Positions 1 through 7,519 of a stretch of 64,000 nt of DNA are shown in pieces. Below the pieces are notes generated by a model that worked only from the letters and a program-made list of their open reading frames with translations, searched no databases and was not told where the DNA came from. The stretch comes from G963677085 sp963677085 (GTDB lineage: Bacteria > Planctomycetota > Planctomycetia > Pirellulales > Thermoguttaceae): positions 3,844,001-3,908,000 of the forward strand of contig CAXXFH010000004.1 in the NCBI GenBank assembly GCA_963677085.2, read 5' to 3'. Within the stretch, counting starts at the first letter, position 1. Every line of letters begins with the position of its first letter. The translations under genes were made by a program, and so were the position numbers.

Positions 1-2
1 TG

Positions 3-785
3 ACCAAAGAGATGCCCTACCGGCAGCCGCTTAGCTTCGGTGGTTTGAAGCTAACCACGTTTCCGGCCGGACATTGCCTGGGCTCGGCCATGCTCTTGGC
101 TGAAGACGAACAGCTTGGGCGATCGCTGCTTTACACGGGCGACTTCAAGCTGAGCGACTCGGCCACCGCCGCACCGGCCGAACTGCCGCACGCTGACATT
201 CTGGTGATTGAATCGACCTTTGGAACGCCCGAGTATCGCCTGCCGCCGCGCGAGCAGGTAATCGCCCAGTTCGTTGCCCTCGTGCAGCAAACGCTGGACG
301 ACGGCGCGGTGCCGGTCGTCATGGCCTACGCCCTCGGCAAGAGCCAAGAGGTCACCCGACTGTTGAACGATCACGGCATTCCGGTGCTGCAACACCGTTT
401 GGCGTACGCGGTGAGCCAGGTTTACGAAGCGTGCGGGATGTCGCTGGGTCGCTACGAATTGCTACGCAATGACGAGGAGCCACGGCCAGGTTGGGCCGTC
501 GTTTCGCCTCCCACGGCAGGGCATTTGAGAATCGAACGACGCCAGGTGTCGATTGCCGTAACCGGCTGGGCGGTCGACGAACGGACGAAGTACCGCCTTC
601 AGGTGGATCATGCCCTGCCGCTTTCCGACCACGCCGACTACGACGAGCTGTTAGAGGCAGTCGCCCGGGTAGATGCCGAAGTGATCTACTGCACTCACGG
701 CCCGGAGAGCTTCGTCGACCGGTTGCAGGAGCACGGCTACAACGCCCATCCGTTGGGCCGTCCCACCCAGCGCCGGCTGTTCTAA
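3..785 (+). CDS. MBL-fold exonuclease-like protein (5' end cut by window)
   Basis: The frame is open to the left edge, so the gene begins before the window. The visible part resembles the second half of a metallo-beta-lactamase fold of the RNA/DNA-processing (beta-CASP or ligase-associated exonuclease) type. AGHCLGSAM sits near the start, YTGDF carries the metal-bridging Asp, and LSDHADY and CTHGP near the C-terminus carry further metal-binding His residues. The expected N-terminal HxHxDH motif is absent, which fits truncation by the window rather than decay. A DNA-ligase-associated 3' exonuclease is the closest family I recognise, but no ligase or helicase partner is visible. The fold is fairly certain; the exact substrate is inferred. 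Confidence 0.8.
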   Translation, partial: TKEMPYRQPLSFGGLKLTTFPAGHCLGSAMLLAEDEQLGRSLLYTGDFKLSDSATAAPAELPHADILVIESTFGTPEYRLPPREQVIAQFVALVQQTLDDGAVPVVMAYALGKSQEVTRLLNDHGIPVLQHRLAYAVSQVYEACGMSLGRYELLRNDEEPRPGWAVVSPPTAGHLRIERRQVSIAVTGWAVDERTKYRLQVDHALPLSDHADYDELLEAVARVDAEVIYCTHGPESFVDRLQEHGYNAHPLGRPTQRRLF

Positions 786-865
786 TGTGGGGCGAGAGGC
801 GAGGGATTAGGGAGCAGCAGGGGATAGGATAGGGGATCAGAGCAGGGCTGAAAATAGAAGCTCGA

Positions 866-916
866 TTGACCAAACCGCAATGACCAATGAAGTCTCAAGG
901 CCCAAGTCTCAATCGA
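866..916. repeat. Dispersed ATGACCAA-type intergenic repeat, copy 1
   Basis: Contains TTGACCAAACC and AATGACCAATGAAGT followed by twice AAGTCTCAA. Close relatives lie at 2284-2400, 3408-3545 and 29104-29215, always beside a gene end. Function unknown. Confidence 0.7.
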
Positions 917-928
917 CAGTCTCCCGCC

Positions 929-982
929 GTTTGGCGACTGCAACGTTTGGCGACTGCAACGTTTGGCGACTGCAACGTTTGG
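929..982. repeat. Tandem 16-bp repeat, three copies
   Basis: The unit GTTTGGCGACTGCAAC occurs three times without change at 929-944, 945-960 and 961-976, followed by the first six bases of a fourth copy. It lies in the non-coding gap (786-1275) before the first ThuA-like gene. There are no spacers, so it is not a CRISPR array. Confidence 0.85.
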
Positions 983-1089
983 GCATTCGAGTTTGGTGTT
1001 TCCTTGGTTATGGATGTCTAGTTCTTGGCAATTCGGCCCCCGACCTGGGTACTATGCGGCGTGGATGGTGGTGGTGTTTCGTCGCTGCC

Positions 1090-1127
1090 GTGGCAACAAG
1101 GGCGGACAAGCCGCCCATGGCACCCAT
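1090..1127. repeat. CGGACAAGCCG hairpin repeat, copy 1
   Basis: GGGCGG ACAAG CCGCCC forms a 6-bp stem and is followed by ATGGCACCC. The same framework recurs at 4961-4995 and 35110-35140. The rest of the 786-1275 gap holds no gene I can support. Confidence 0.65.
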
Positions 1128-1275
1128 GTTGCTCGCCTCGTGCCCCTCGCCTTTCGCCGCTAACCTCTGGTCTCTTTCCACAAGTCGCTTGGCGACCAGT
1201 GAGTTGATAACTAAGATAAGAAGAGCTGCTCCGATCCCTGCGATTGCATCCCTCGATACTACGGGAGTCGTCTCG

Positions 1276-2181
1276 ATGAAAAGCTCCGAAGAGTTGGCCA
1301 ACGCCGAGGCTTGCCGCCAGGAGCCGTCGACGTTTCCTTCGGGCTGGACGCCGTCGGCCGATGGGCGAAGGCCCCGCTTGCTCTACTTCACGCGGAGCGT
1401 ACGTTTCGAGCATGAGGCCGTCGCTCGAAACGGCGACGAACTGAGTTTCTCCGAGAAGATTCTTATCGAGTGGGGCAACGAAATCGGTTTCGACGTCGAT
1501 TGCAGCAAGGAAGGCAGCCTATTCGACGACGATTTCTCGCACTACGATTGTCTGGTGCTGTATTGCTTCGGCAACCTGCTGCGTCACAACAAGCCGGGCG
1601 AATACTTCAGTTCGCAAATGACCGAGCGCGGCAAGCAACGGATGATGGACGCCATCGAAAACGGCCTTCCGGTTGTCGGTCTCCACGCCGCCACCGACAC
1701 GTTCTGCAAGGCCGGCACCAAGATCGATCCGTTTATCACCATGCTCGGCGCCGAGTTCTGCGGTCACGCCTGGGAGCAAGAGGCCTCGCTCCGGGTGACC
1801 TCGCCGAACTTCCCCGGCGTGGAGGAACTTGACGACGGCCTGACGTTGCTGGAAGAGTGGTATGCGTTCAAGAAGTACAACCCCGATATGCACGTGATCC
1901 TCGCGCAGGAGACGCGCGGAATGAAGGGCCGACTGTACAACCGTCCCCCGTATCCGGCCACCTGGGCGCGGATGCACGGCAAAGGCCGCGTGTTCTACAC
2001 CTCGTTGGGCCATCGGTACGATGTCTGGACCAACCCGATCTTCAAGCAAATTGCCCTGGGAGGTCTCAGTTGGGCCTTGGGCCACGTCGACGCCGACGTC
2101 ACGCCGAACTACCACCAGGTAACCCCGCACGCCAACCGCCGAATGCGCGTGGTACCCGAGCCGGGAACCATCTCGCGATGA
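1276..2181 (+). CDS. ThuA-like domain protein (cytoplasmic-type paralog)
   Basis: 301 residues from the ATG at 1276. The open frame extends upstream, but that stretch consists of repeats and has no family similarity. The protein matches the ThuA-like class I glutamine-amidotransferase-fold family: LLYFTRS begins the first strand, GLHAATDTF is the nucleophile-loop equivalent without a Cys, and PATWARMHGKGRVFY and SLGHR follow. No signal peptide is visible. The next gene is a clear paralog with the same motifs plus an export signal, so this is a tandem duplication. ThuA was named from trehalose utilisation; planctomycetes carry many ThuA-like paralogs whose substrates are mostly unknown, so no reaction is assigned. 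Confidence 0.85.
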   Translation: MKSSEELANAEACRQEPSTFPSGWTPSADGRRPRLLYFTRSVRFEHEAVARNGDELSFSEKILIEWGNEIGFDVDCSKEGSLFDDDFSHYDCLVLYCFGNLLRHNKPGEYFSSQMTERGKQRMMDAIENGLPVVGLHAATDTFCKAGTKIDPFITMLGAEFCGHAWEQEASLRVTSPNFPGVEELDDGLTLLEEWYAFKKYNPDMHVILAQETRGMKGRLYNRPPYPATWARMHGKGRVFYTSLGHRYDVWTNPIFKQIALGGLSWALGHVDADVTPNYHQVTPHANRRMRVVPEPGTISR

Positions 2182-2240
2182 GGTTTTTGTCTCCCACCGT
2201 TTGGTCGGCTATACTGGAGTATACGTCAGGACTGAAAATC

Positions 2241-2274
2241 GGGTGCCACGCCCCTGCTTGCGTGGGCACGCCCT
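2241..2274. repeat. GCCATGCCCACGC-type palindrome, imperfect copy
   Basis: GGGTGCCACGCC and GCGTGGGCACGCCC form an imperfect stem just after the first ThuA-like gene. Perfect versions occur at 3368-3395 and 41201-41228. Confidence 0.6.
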
Positions 2275-2283
2275 TGCAGAAGT

Positions 2284-2400
2284 CGCAATGACCAAACCAC
2301 AATGACCAAGGAAGTCTCAATCACCCGCTGTACGTCAGCGTCTGGGCGTTCGAGCTTGGTGCTTCATTGGTCATTAAGGTTTGGTCATTGGACATTTCCT
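2284..2400. repeat. ATGACCAA-type repeat, copy 2, with inverted half
   Basis: AATGACCAAACCACAATGACC at the left is answered by CATTGGTCATTAAGG and TTTGGTCATTGGACA at the right. The array is therefore a loose inverted repeat filling the spacer between the two ThuA-like genes. Confidence 0.7.
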
Positions 2401-2472
2401 TGTTCTCACACTGCGGCGTGGGAACCATACGAACAAGCCACCCCCCCACCTTTCCAACTTGGAGCATCTACT

Positions 2473-3327
2473 ATGAAACGTCGTGAAATGCTGGCGATCT
2501 CCGGTGCAACCTTCTTGAGCCTCTCGGCCTTTCCGTTCGGTTGGGCGGCCGGTGCCGAGGGTAAGAAGCGCCGCATCCTCTACTTCACCCGAAGTGCCGG
2601 GTTCGAACACTCCGTCGTCAAGCGCAACGGCGACGAACTGGCCCATTCCGAAAAGGTCTTCATCGACATGGGCAAGAAGGCCAACCTGGAAGTGATTCCC
2701 AGCAAAGACGGCCGAATCTTCGACGGCGATCTCGACCAGTTCGACGCCATCGCCTTCTACACCTCGGGCAATCTGACCAACGAAAACAAACAGAAGACGC
2801 CGCCCATGTCAGAAGCCGGCAAGAAGAAACTCCTCGATGCCATCGCGGCCGGCAAACCGTTCGTCGGTTTCCATGCCGCCACCGACACGTTCCGCTCCGG
2901 CGGCGTCGATCCCTATATCGACATGATCGGCGGCGAGTTCGTCACTCACGGTGCCCAGCAAGAGGCCCTGATGAAGCTCACCTCGCCGAAGTTTCCCGGC
3001 GTCGAAGGTCTCGGCGACGGCTTCCGCATGAAGGACGAATGGTACGTGCTGGCCAAGCTCAACCCCAAGATGCACGTGATCCTCGTTCAAGACACCGAAG
3101 GCATGACGGGCGATCGTTACCAACGCCCCTCGTTCCCCGCCACCTGGGCGAAGATGCACGGCAAGGGCCGCGTGTTCTACACGTCGATGGGCCATCGCGA
3201 AGACGTCTGGACCAACGACACCTTCCAGAAGATCGTCCTCGGCGGCATCTCCTGGGCGTTGGGCGACGTGGACACAGACATTACGCCCAACCTCAAGCGG
3301 GTAACGCCCGACGCCTCGATGGCGTGA
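2473..3327 (+). CDS. ThuA-like domain protein with Tat-type signal
   Basis: 284 residues. The ATG at 2473 is preceded by GGAG at 2461-2464 with 8-nt spacing, which fixes the start although the frame is open further upstream. The N-terminus MKRREMLAISGATFLSL is a Tat-like signal (RR followed by a hydrophobic run), so export is likely. From ILYFTRSAGFEH onward the protein aligns motif by motif with the preceding gene: GFHAATDTF, FPATWAKMHGKGRVFY, SMGHREDVW. Family: ThuA-like, glutamine-amidotransferase fold without the catalytic Cys triad. Role unknown; sugar-related metabolism is a guess from the family name only. Confidence 0.88.
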   Translation: MKRREMLAISGATFLSLSAFPFGWAAGAEGKKRRILYFTRSAGFEHSVVKRNGDELAHSEKVFIDMGKKANLEVIPSKDGRIFDGDLDQFDAIAFYTSGNLTNENKQKTPPMSEAGKKKLLDAIAAGKPFVGFHAATDTFRSGGVDPYIDMIGGEFVTHGAQQEALMKLTSPKFPGVEGLGDGFRMKDEWYVLAKLNPKMHVILVQDTEGMTGDRYQRPSFPATWAKMHGKGRVFYTSMGHREDVWTNDTFQKIVLGGISWALGDVDTDITPNLKRVTPDASMA

Positions 3328-3363
3328 GTCTTGCCAGTAGAAATCTCTGGGCAATCCAATGCC

Positions 3364-3400
3364 GGGTGCCATGCCCACGCTTGCGTGGGCATGGCCCTGG
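3364..3400. terminator. Perfect 12-bp hairpin between convergent genes
   Basis: GCCATGCCCACG CTTG CGTGGGCATGGC spans 3368-3395 between the stop of the ThuA-like gene and the stop of the minus-strand dehydrogenase. It could terminate from both sides but lacks a clear U-run. It is also a member of a dispersed palindrome family. Confidence 0.5.
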
Positions 3401-3407
3401 AGAAGTC

Positions 3408-3545
3408 TCAACGACCAAACCACAATGACCAATGAAGTGCCAAGCTCGAATGTCCCAATGCTGAAGTCACGCGGTAACCGGTGACCGACAATTGGAACTT
3501 GGTTATTGGGACTTCATTGGTCATTGAAACTTGGGCTTGGTCATC
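3408..3545. repeat. ATGACCAA-type repeat, copy 3, with inverted half
   Basis: GACCAAACCACAATGACCAA starts the element. CTTCATTGGTCATTGAAAC and GGGCTTGGTCATCA close it in inverse orientation about 90 bp later. Confidence 0.7.
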
Positions 3546-3551
3546 ACCTCA

Positions 3552-4757
3552 TTAAGACATCGTGTGCCGCGACATCAGCAGTGATTCCCGGCATTCGTCG
3601 GCATCGCGGGCTGCGGTGGACAACGTGTTCAACCGGGCCAACACCTTGCAGCTGTCGTGCTCGATCTGCTCAGGCGTGCTGAGAATATCGGCCAAGCCGT
3701 CCAGTCCGTCGACCACATCGGTCACGATCTGATCCAACGGCATCCGCCCGGTGCGATACAATCGCAACACATCGCTGAACGCCCCGCAGAGATGTCCCCG
3801 GGAGCCGACCACCGTGATCTGGTTGCTGATCATGTGATCGACGGCAGTCAGCGTCAGCGGCTTGCCGCTTCGGGCAAGCAATGCTACACGGCTGTTGGCA
3901 CTTAGCGCGCGAAAACACCGATCCACGTTGCTCATCTCACCGGAGGCTTCGATCAACACGTCGATCAACCGAGGATGGTTATCGAAAAACTCGTCGACCG
4001 TGTAGACCTCGTCACACCAGGGACGCACCAACGCCCGACGAAAAGGCACGGGCTCGACCACGTGGATCCGACAAGCGCCGAAGACCAGCTTGCAGAGCAT
4101 GGCCGAGAAGATGCCAATCGGACCGGCTCCGAAAATCACCACCACATCGCCCGCCGAAACGTGCGTATTCTGACACGCCACATAGGCCACCCCAGCCGGC
4201 TCCACACAGGCGGCCGCACGAAGTCCGCGGTCGCTTTGGGCCAAGTCGGTTACTTCGTGGGTGAGCAGCGAAGGGACGTCGACGATCGTGCCGAACAAAC
4301 CGTCCTTTTCCAGGCCCAACAGCCTGGCCCGATGACATTGATTGAAATGGCCCTTGCGGCACGCATCGCAGTAGTGGCAAACGATGATCGACTCGAAGGT
4401 AACAAACGCCCCGGGCTTCACGTGGCGCACTTCCCGACCAACGGCCAACACCTTGCCGACACCCTCGTGCCCAATCACGCGGCCCTTGCCGGAAAGATCC
4501 AACGGGGCGGAACAGCGAATGTACCCCGTCTCCGGATTGGTCTGAACCACATGGACATCGGTACCGCAGATTCCCGCGTAGAACATTGCCACGCGAACGG
4601 CGTGGGGGTGCAACCCGTTGAGTTGCCGCGTCTCGATCGAGATGCGGGGATTACGATACGTCTGATGTGGGCCCGGGTTGGCAACACCTTCCAGCGGTTC
4701 TTTGTCGGCCCGGGCTACTAGGATTTTCGATTTCGTCTTCTCCGACTTCTTCAGCAT
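3552..4757 (-). CDS. Zinc-dependent medium-chain alcohol dehydrogenase
   Basis: 401 residues from the ATG at 4757; an in-frame ATG at 4784 would add nine residues. It is an MDR-superfamily NAD(P)-dependent dehydrogenase. CGTDVH and GHEGVG supply the catalytic zinc site, CHYCDACRKGHFNQC is the four-Cys structural zinc loop, and FGAGPIGIFSAM is the Rossmann nucleotide-binding turn. The four-Cys loop and overall layout resemble sugar (glucose or sorbitol) and threonine dehydrogenases, but the substrate cannot be told. It follows a PaaK-like gene on the same strand with about 260 bp between, containing a hairpin repeat, so cotranscription is possible but not shown. Confidence 0.9.
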   Translation of the reverse strand: MLKKSEKTKSKILVARADKEPLEGVANPGPHQTYRNPRISIETRQLNGLHPHAVRVAMFYAGICGTDVHVVQTNPETGYIRCSAPLDLSGKGRVIGHEGVGKVLAVGREVRHVKPGAFVTFESIIVCHYCDACRKGHFNQCHRARLLGLEKDGLFGTIVDVPSLLTHEVTDLAQSDRGLRAAACVEPAGVAYVACQNTHVSAGDVVVIFGAGPIGIFSAMLCKLVFGACRIHVVEPVPFRRALVRPWCDEVYTVDEFFDNHPRLIDVLIEASGEMSNVDRCFRALSANSRVALLARSGKPLTLTAVDHMISNQITVVGSRGHLCGAFSDVLRLYRTGRMPLDQIVTDVVDGLDGLADILSTPEQIEHDSCKVLARLNTLSTAARDADECRESLLMSRHTMS

Positions 4758-4960
4758 GGCGCAGACCCCTAGCGTCGTCGACACCCCAATGAATGAAGGC
4801 GACTGGGAAAGCAGGGCAGGGGCCGCAGCACCCTATCTCACCCAGAGTACCGATTTACTACAGTCGCACTATAACACCAGCCCGACCCCTTAGTCAAATT
4901 AACACCCCCCGAAGTAACCACGCAACGAGAGCCAGGGCCAGAAAAATCTGCTCCTGTTTC

Positions 4961-4995
4961 GGCAAGGACGGACAAGCCGTCCATGGCACCCGTAT
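4961..4995. repeat. CGGACAAGCCG hairpin repeat, copy 2
   Basis: GGACGG ACAAG CCGTCC (4966-4982) followed by ATGGCACCC. The stem differs from copy 1 by compensating changes, so structure rather than sequence is kept. Confidence 0.7.
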
Positions 4996-5020
4996 AGGGG
5001 ACGCCACGAAAACCCGGCGG

Positions 5021-6472
5021 CTAATTCGGCCCGTCGGTCGAAGGCCGTAGTTTGGGACGCCGGTCGACGACGCGGTCCGACTTGAACTGTGAACGCGCGA
5101 GCGAACCGTAAGGCACGACCACCACATCCACCCGAATCCCCAACAGGCCCTTCAACTCCCGGGCGACCTTCTCACTCCGTCGCCGGTCGTCCATCTGCCC
5201 GTTGTCGGGGTTTGGTTCAATTGTGACTCGGATCTGGTCCATGTCGTCGATGTGGTCGATTTCTACTCGAAACTCGTCGCCTACTTCCGGCTGACAGCGG
5301 ATGGCGTCTTCGATAGCCGCGGGAAAGAACATCAAACCGCGGATCTTCAACAGCCGGTCGTTGCGGCCTTGCAGACCGCCGATCGCCCGGGCGTGGGTAC
5401 GGCCGCATCCGCAAGGCTCTGTGGTGATGGTAACCCAATCGCCCATCAGATAGCGCGGGATGGGGTGCGACTCGCTGAACAGATTGCTTACGGCCAAAAT
5501 GCCTGGCGTGCCCTCGGGAACCGGTTCAAGGGTCTCGGGATCGAGGGCCTCGGGAATGTAGATGTCCTCGGTCATGTGCGATTCGACCTGCCCCTGGCCA
5601 CGGTTCACTTGATACGCACACGTATACCCAACCGGTGGGCCGGCGATTTCCGTGCAGCCGAAGTGGTCGTGGGCTTCCGCACCCCAGAGTTCTTCCAGCC
5701 GATTTTTGCTCGCGGGTACGCAGGCGCCCGGCTCGCCGGAAAGACAAAGCAGCCGGATGGAACTCTTGCGAGGACAAAGGCCCGTCGTTTCCATTTTTCT
5801 GCCAAGGTACATGGCGTACGACGGCGTACCCATCAGCACGGTGGGACGGTAGTTTTCAATGAACATCGCCCGACGTTCGGTATTGGCCCCGCCGCCGGGA
5901 ATAATGGGAATCCGCATCATGTTCAGCGAGTAGTGCATTCCCCAGAAGGCTGTAGCGGTGCCGTAGGCAAAACAAATCAGCGCGATGTCGCCGCGATGGA
6001 TGCCCATGGCGTGCAATGCTCGAGCACCGAGGTAGGTCCACATATCGCGGTCGTGGCTAGTGTGGCGAAACACGCGAGGAAACTTGGCCGTCGTACCCGA
6101 GGTGCTGTAGAACATCCAACCCTCGTCGAGCCAATACTCCTGCGAGATGGGCGAAAACGTACCCCAGGGCGGATGGGCCTCTTGGTCCTCGACCCATTCT
6201 TCGCGCTGGGTGACAGGAATCTTGATCAGGTCGTCGATGCCCTGGACCGAATCGGGCCCCAGCCCGGCCAGTTCAAACTTCTGGCGGTAGAACGGGCTGC
6301 ACTGCCAAAGGTAGCGATAGGCCACGGCCAACTTTTCGCCCTGGATCTCGCGCAGCCGGCTGCGACAACACGTCTCCAACTCGGGTGCCCAGACGGCATC
6401 GTTGTCGGGCATCTCCCAGTGGGAAATGTATTTTCGGACCACGTCGCGCCACTGCTGGCGAATGTCGCACAT
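5021..6472 (-). CDS. PaaK-like AMP-forming adenylate ligase
   Basis: 483 residues from the ATG at 6472, which has GAGG about 8 nt upstream on the minus strand; the frame stays open to 6547. The protein resembles the phenylacetate-CoA ligase (PaaK) branch of the ANL superfamily. The phosphate-binding loop is YSTSGTT (about residue 130), and the helical region CSPFYRQKF is typical for the family. These enzymes adenylate a carboxylate and usually pass it to CoA. The acid here is unknown. The dehydrogenase downstream on the same strand suggests a short activation/oxidation pathway, but no aromatic-degradation genes are nearby. Confidence 0.88.
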   Translation of the reverse strand: MCDIRQQWRDVVRKYISHWEMPDNDAVWAPELETCCRSRLREIQGEKLAVAYRYLWQCSPFYRQKFELAGLGPDSVQGIDDLIKIPVTQREEWVEDQEAHPPWGTFSPISQEYWLDEGWMFYSTSGTTAKFPRVFRHTSHDRDMWTYLGARALHAMGIHRGDIALICFAYGTATAFWGMHYSLNMMRIPIIPGGGANTERRAMFIENYRPTVLMGTPSYAMYLGRKMETTGLCPRKSSIRLLCLSGEPGACVPASKNRLEELWGAEAHDHFGCTEIAGPPVGYTCAYQVNRGQGQVESHMTEDIYIPEALDPETLEPVPEGTPGILAVSNLFSESHPIPRYLMGDWVTITTEPCGCGRTHARAIGGLQGRNDRLLKIRGLMFFPAAIEDAIRCQPEVGDEFRVEIDHIDDMDQIRVTIEPNPDNGQMDDRRRSEKVARELKGLLGIRVDVVVVPYGSLARSQFKSDRVVDRRPKLRPSTDGPN

Positions 6473-6552
6473 GCCGGTGTCCTCTCGGTTTCGCCTCACC
6501 GATGCCAGGATGGATAGGGAGTATTCACAGGGCGACAGGGCCGCCAATCAAA

Positions 6553-6635
6553 CGGTGCTACCACACCCAGGCAAGAACCTGCTCCCGATGGTCGCCAATC
6601 TTTGTCAAAAACTAAACGGTCTTTGAGGTTAGTAG
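6553..6635 (+). other. 83-bp conserved intergenic element, copy A
   Basis: Aligns without gaps over 83 bases to 34457-34539 at roughly 80 percent identity by eye. Shared blocks are CGGTGCTACC, CACC, AGGCAAGAA, CTCCCG, TGGTCGC, CTTTG-N-CAAA and TCTTTGA. Both copies lie between divergent genes and read in the plus direction, here about 170 bp upstream of a sigma factor gene. The block CTTTG-N-CAAA is palindromic and could be an operator. I do not recognise it as a known riboswitch. Confidence 0.65.
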
Positions 6636-6802
6636 TACCGTGAAGTATAGCTCTCAGATCGCCCCCAGCGGCAGAATTCACGACCCCCACGTGAACTACA
6701 CAGCGAGACCACAATACAGTCAATCGGGGGGTGCCATTGCTTCGCTGATCAGACAAATTCAAGAAGAACCACCACCGGGAAGGTAGTCTTGGAAGAAAGC
6801 GA

Positions 6803-7507
6803 ATGAGATTATCCGAGTTGCCGCCTTGTATGTCTGGAAGGGCTTATTCTACGCCCAACATTCCCACGGTCTTCTGTTCACATCTCGTCTCCATGGGCTC
6901 ATTGCATCCGAAACCGAAGGCTTCCGATTCCTCGGCTCCCGATCCGGCAGTCACGAGTCCGGAAGCCGCCAGCGAGACGGACGGGTCGAAGGCGAACCAG
7001 CAGGAGTTCACCGAGCAGTTGGTCGCCCACCAAAGCGCACTGTATGCCTACGTAGTACGGCTACTGCCGTATCGGGCGGATGCCGCCAATTTGCTGCAAC
7101 AGGTGAATCTCAAACTGCTTGCCCAACAGGCCGACTTCCAGCCCGGTACCAATTTTGGAGCCTGGGCGTCGACGATCGCCTACTACGAAGTCCTTACCTA
7201 CCGTCGCAAGCAACAACGTGACCGACTGTGTTTCGGAACGGAGTTGCTGGAAAAATTCGCCGACGAGTGTCCGGCCGACTCGGGCGAAGCACACGACCGG
7301 CTCGAGGCCATGGAGCAGTGTCTCGATAAACTCCGGCCCAAGGACCGGCAGCTTGTCGACTGGCGTTACGAATCAGACATGTCGCCTTCGCAAATCGGGC
7401 AACTGGTGCAACGCACGGCCGCTTCCATTTCGCAATCGTTGTATCGCATTCGGGCGGTGCTGAGCGAGTGTATTCGGCGCACGTTGGCCCAAGAGACTCC
7501 GAGCTGA
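6803..7507 (+). CDS. RNA polymerase sigma-70 factor, ECF-type
   Basis: 234 residues from the ATG at 6803, chosen because GGAAGAAAG lies just upstream; the ATG at 6893 has no such site and would remove 30 residues. Region 2 includes LVAHQSALYAYVVRLL and NFGAWASTIAYYEVLTYRR, and region 4 ends with a helix-turn-helix around DMSPSQIGQLV. This is the planctomycete/verrucomicrobial ECF type usually paired with a FecR-domain membrane protein. That partner starts 12 bp after the stop. The sigma factor probably drives the genes of this cassette and is probably held by the FecR protein; both points are inference. Confidence 0.9.
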   Translation: MRLSELPPCMSGRAYSTPNIPTVFCSHLVSMGSLHPKPKASDSSAPDPAVTSPEAASETDGSKANQQEFTEQLVAHQSALYAYVVRLLPYRADAANLLQQVNLKLLAQQADFQPGTNFGAWASTIAYYEVLTYRRKQQRDRLCFGTELLEKFADECPADSGEAHDRLEAMEQCLDKLRPKDRQLVDWRYESDMSPSQIGQLVQRTAASISQSLYRIRAVLSECIRRTLAQETPS

Positions 7508-7519
7508 GGAAACGGCCGC

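Noticed and set aside
929..982. Tandem 16-bp units as a CRISPR array
   Set aside because: The units abut without spacers and no cas genes are near; it is a simple tandem repeat.
880..1275. Upstream extension of the first ThuA-like gene
   Set aside because: The stretch is made of tandem and hairpin repeats and has no similarity to the family; the ATG at 1276 fits better.
6553..6635. Known riboswitch (fluoride, SAM, glutamine or c-di-GMP type)
   Set aside because: The consensus elements of these classes are not found; the 83-bp element is left as unclassified.
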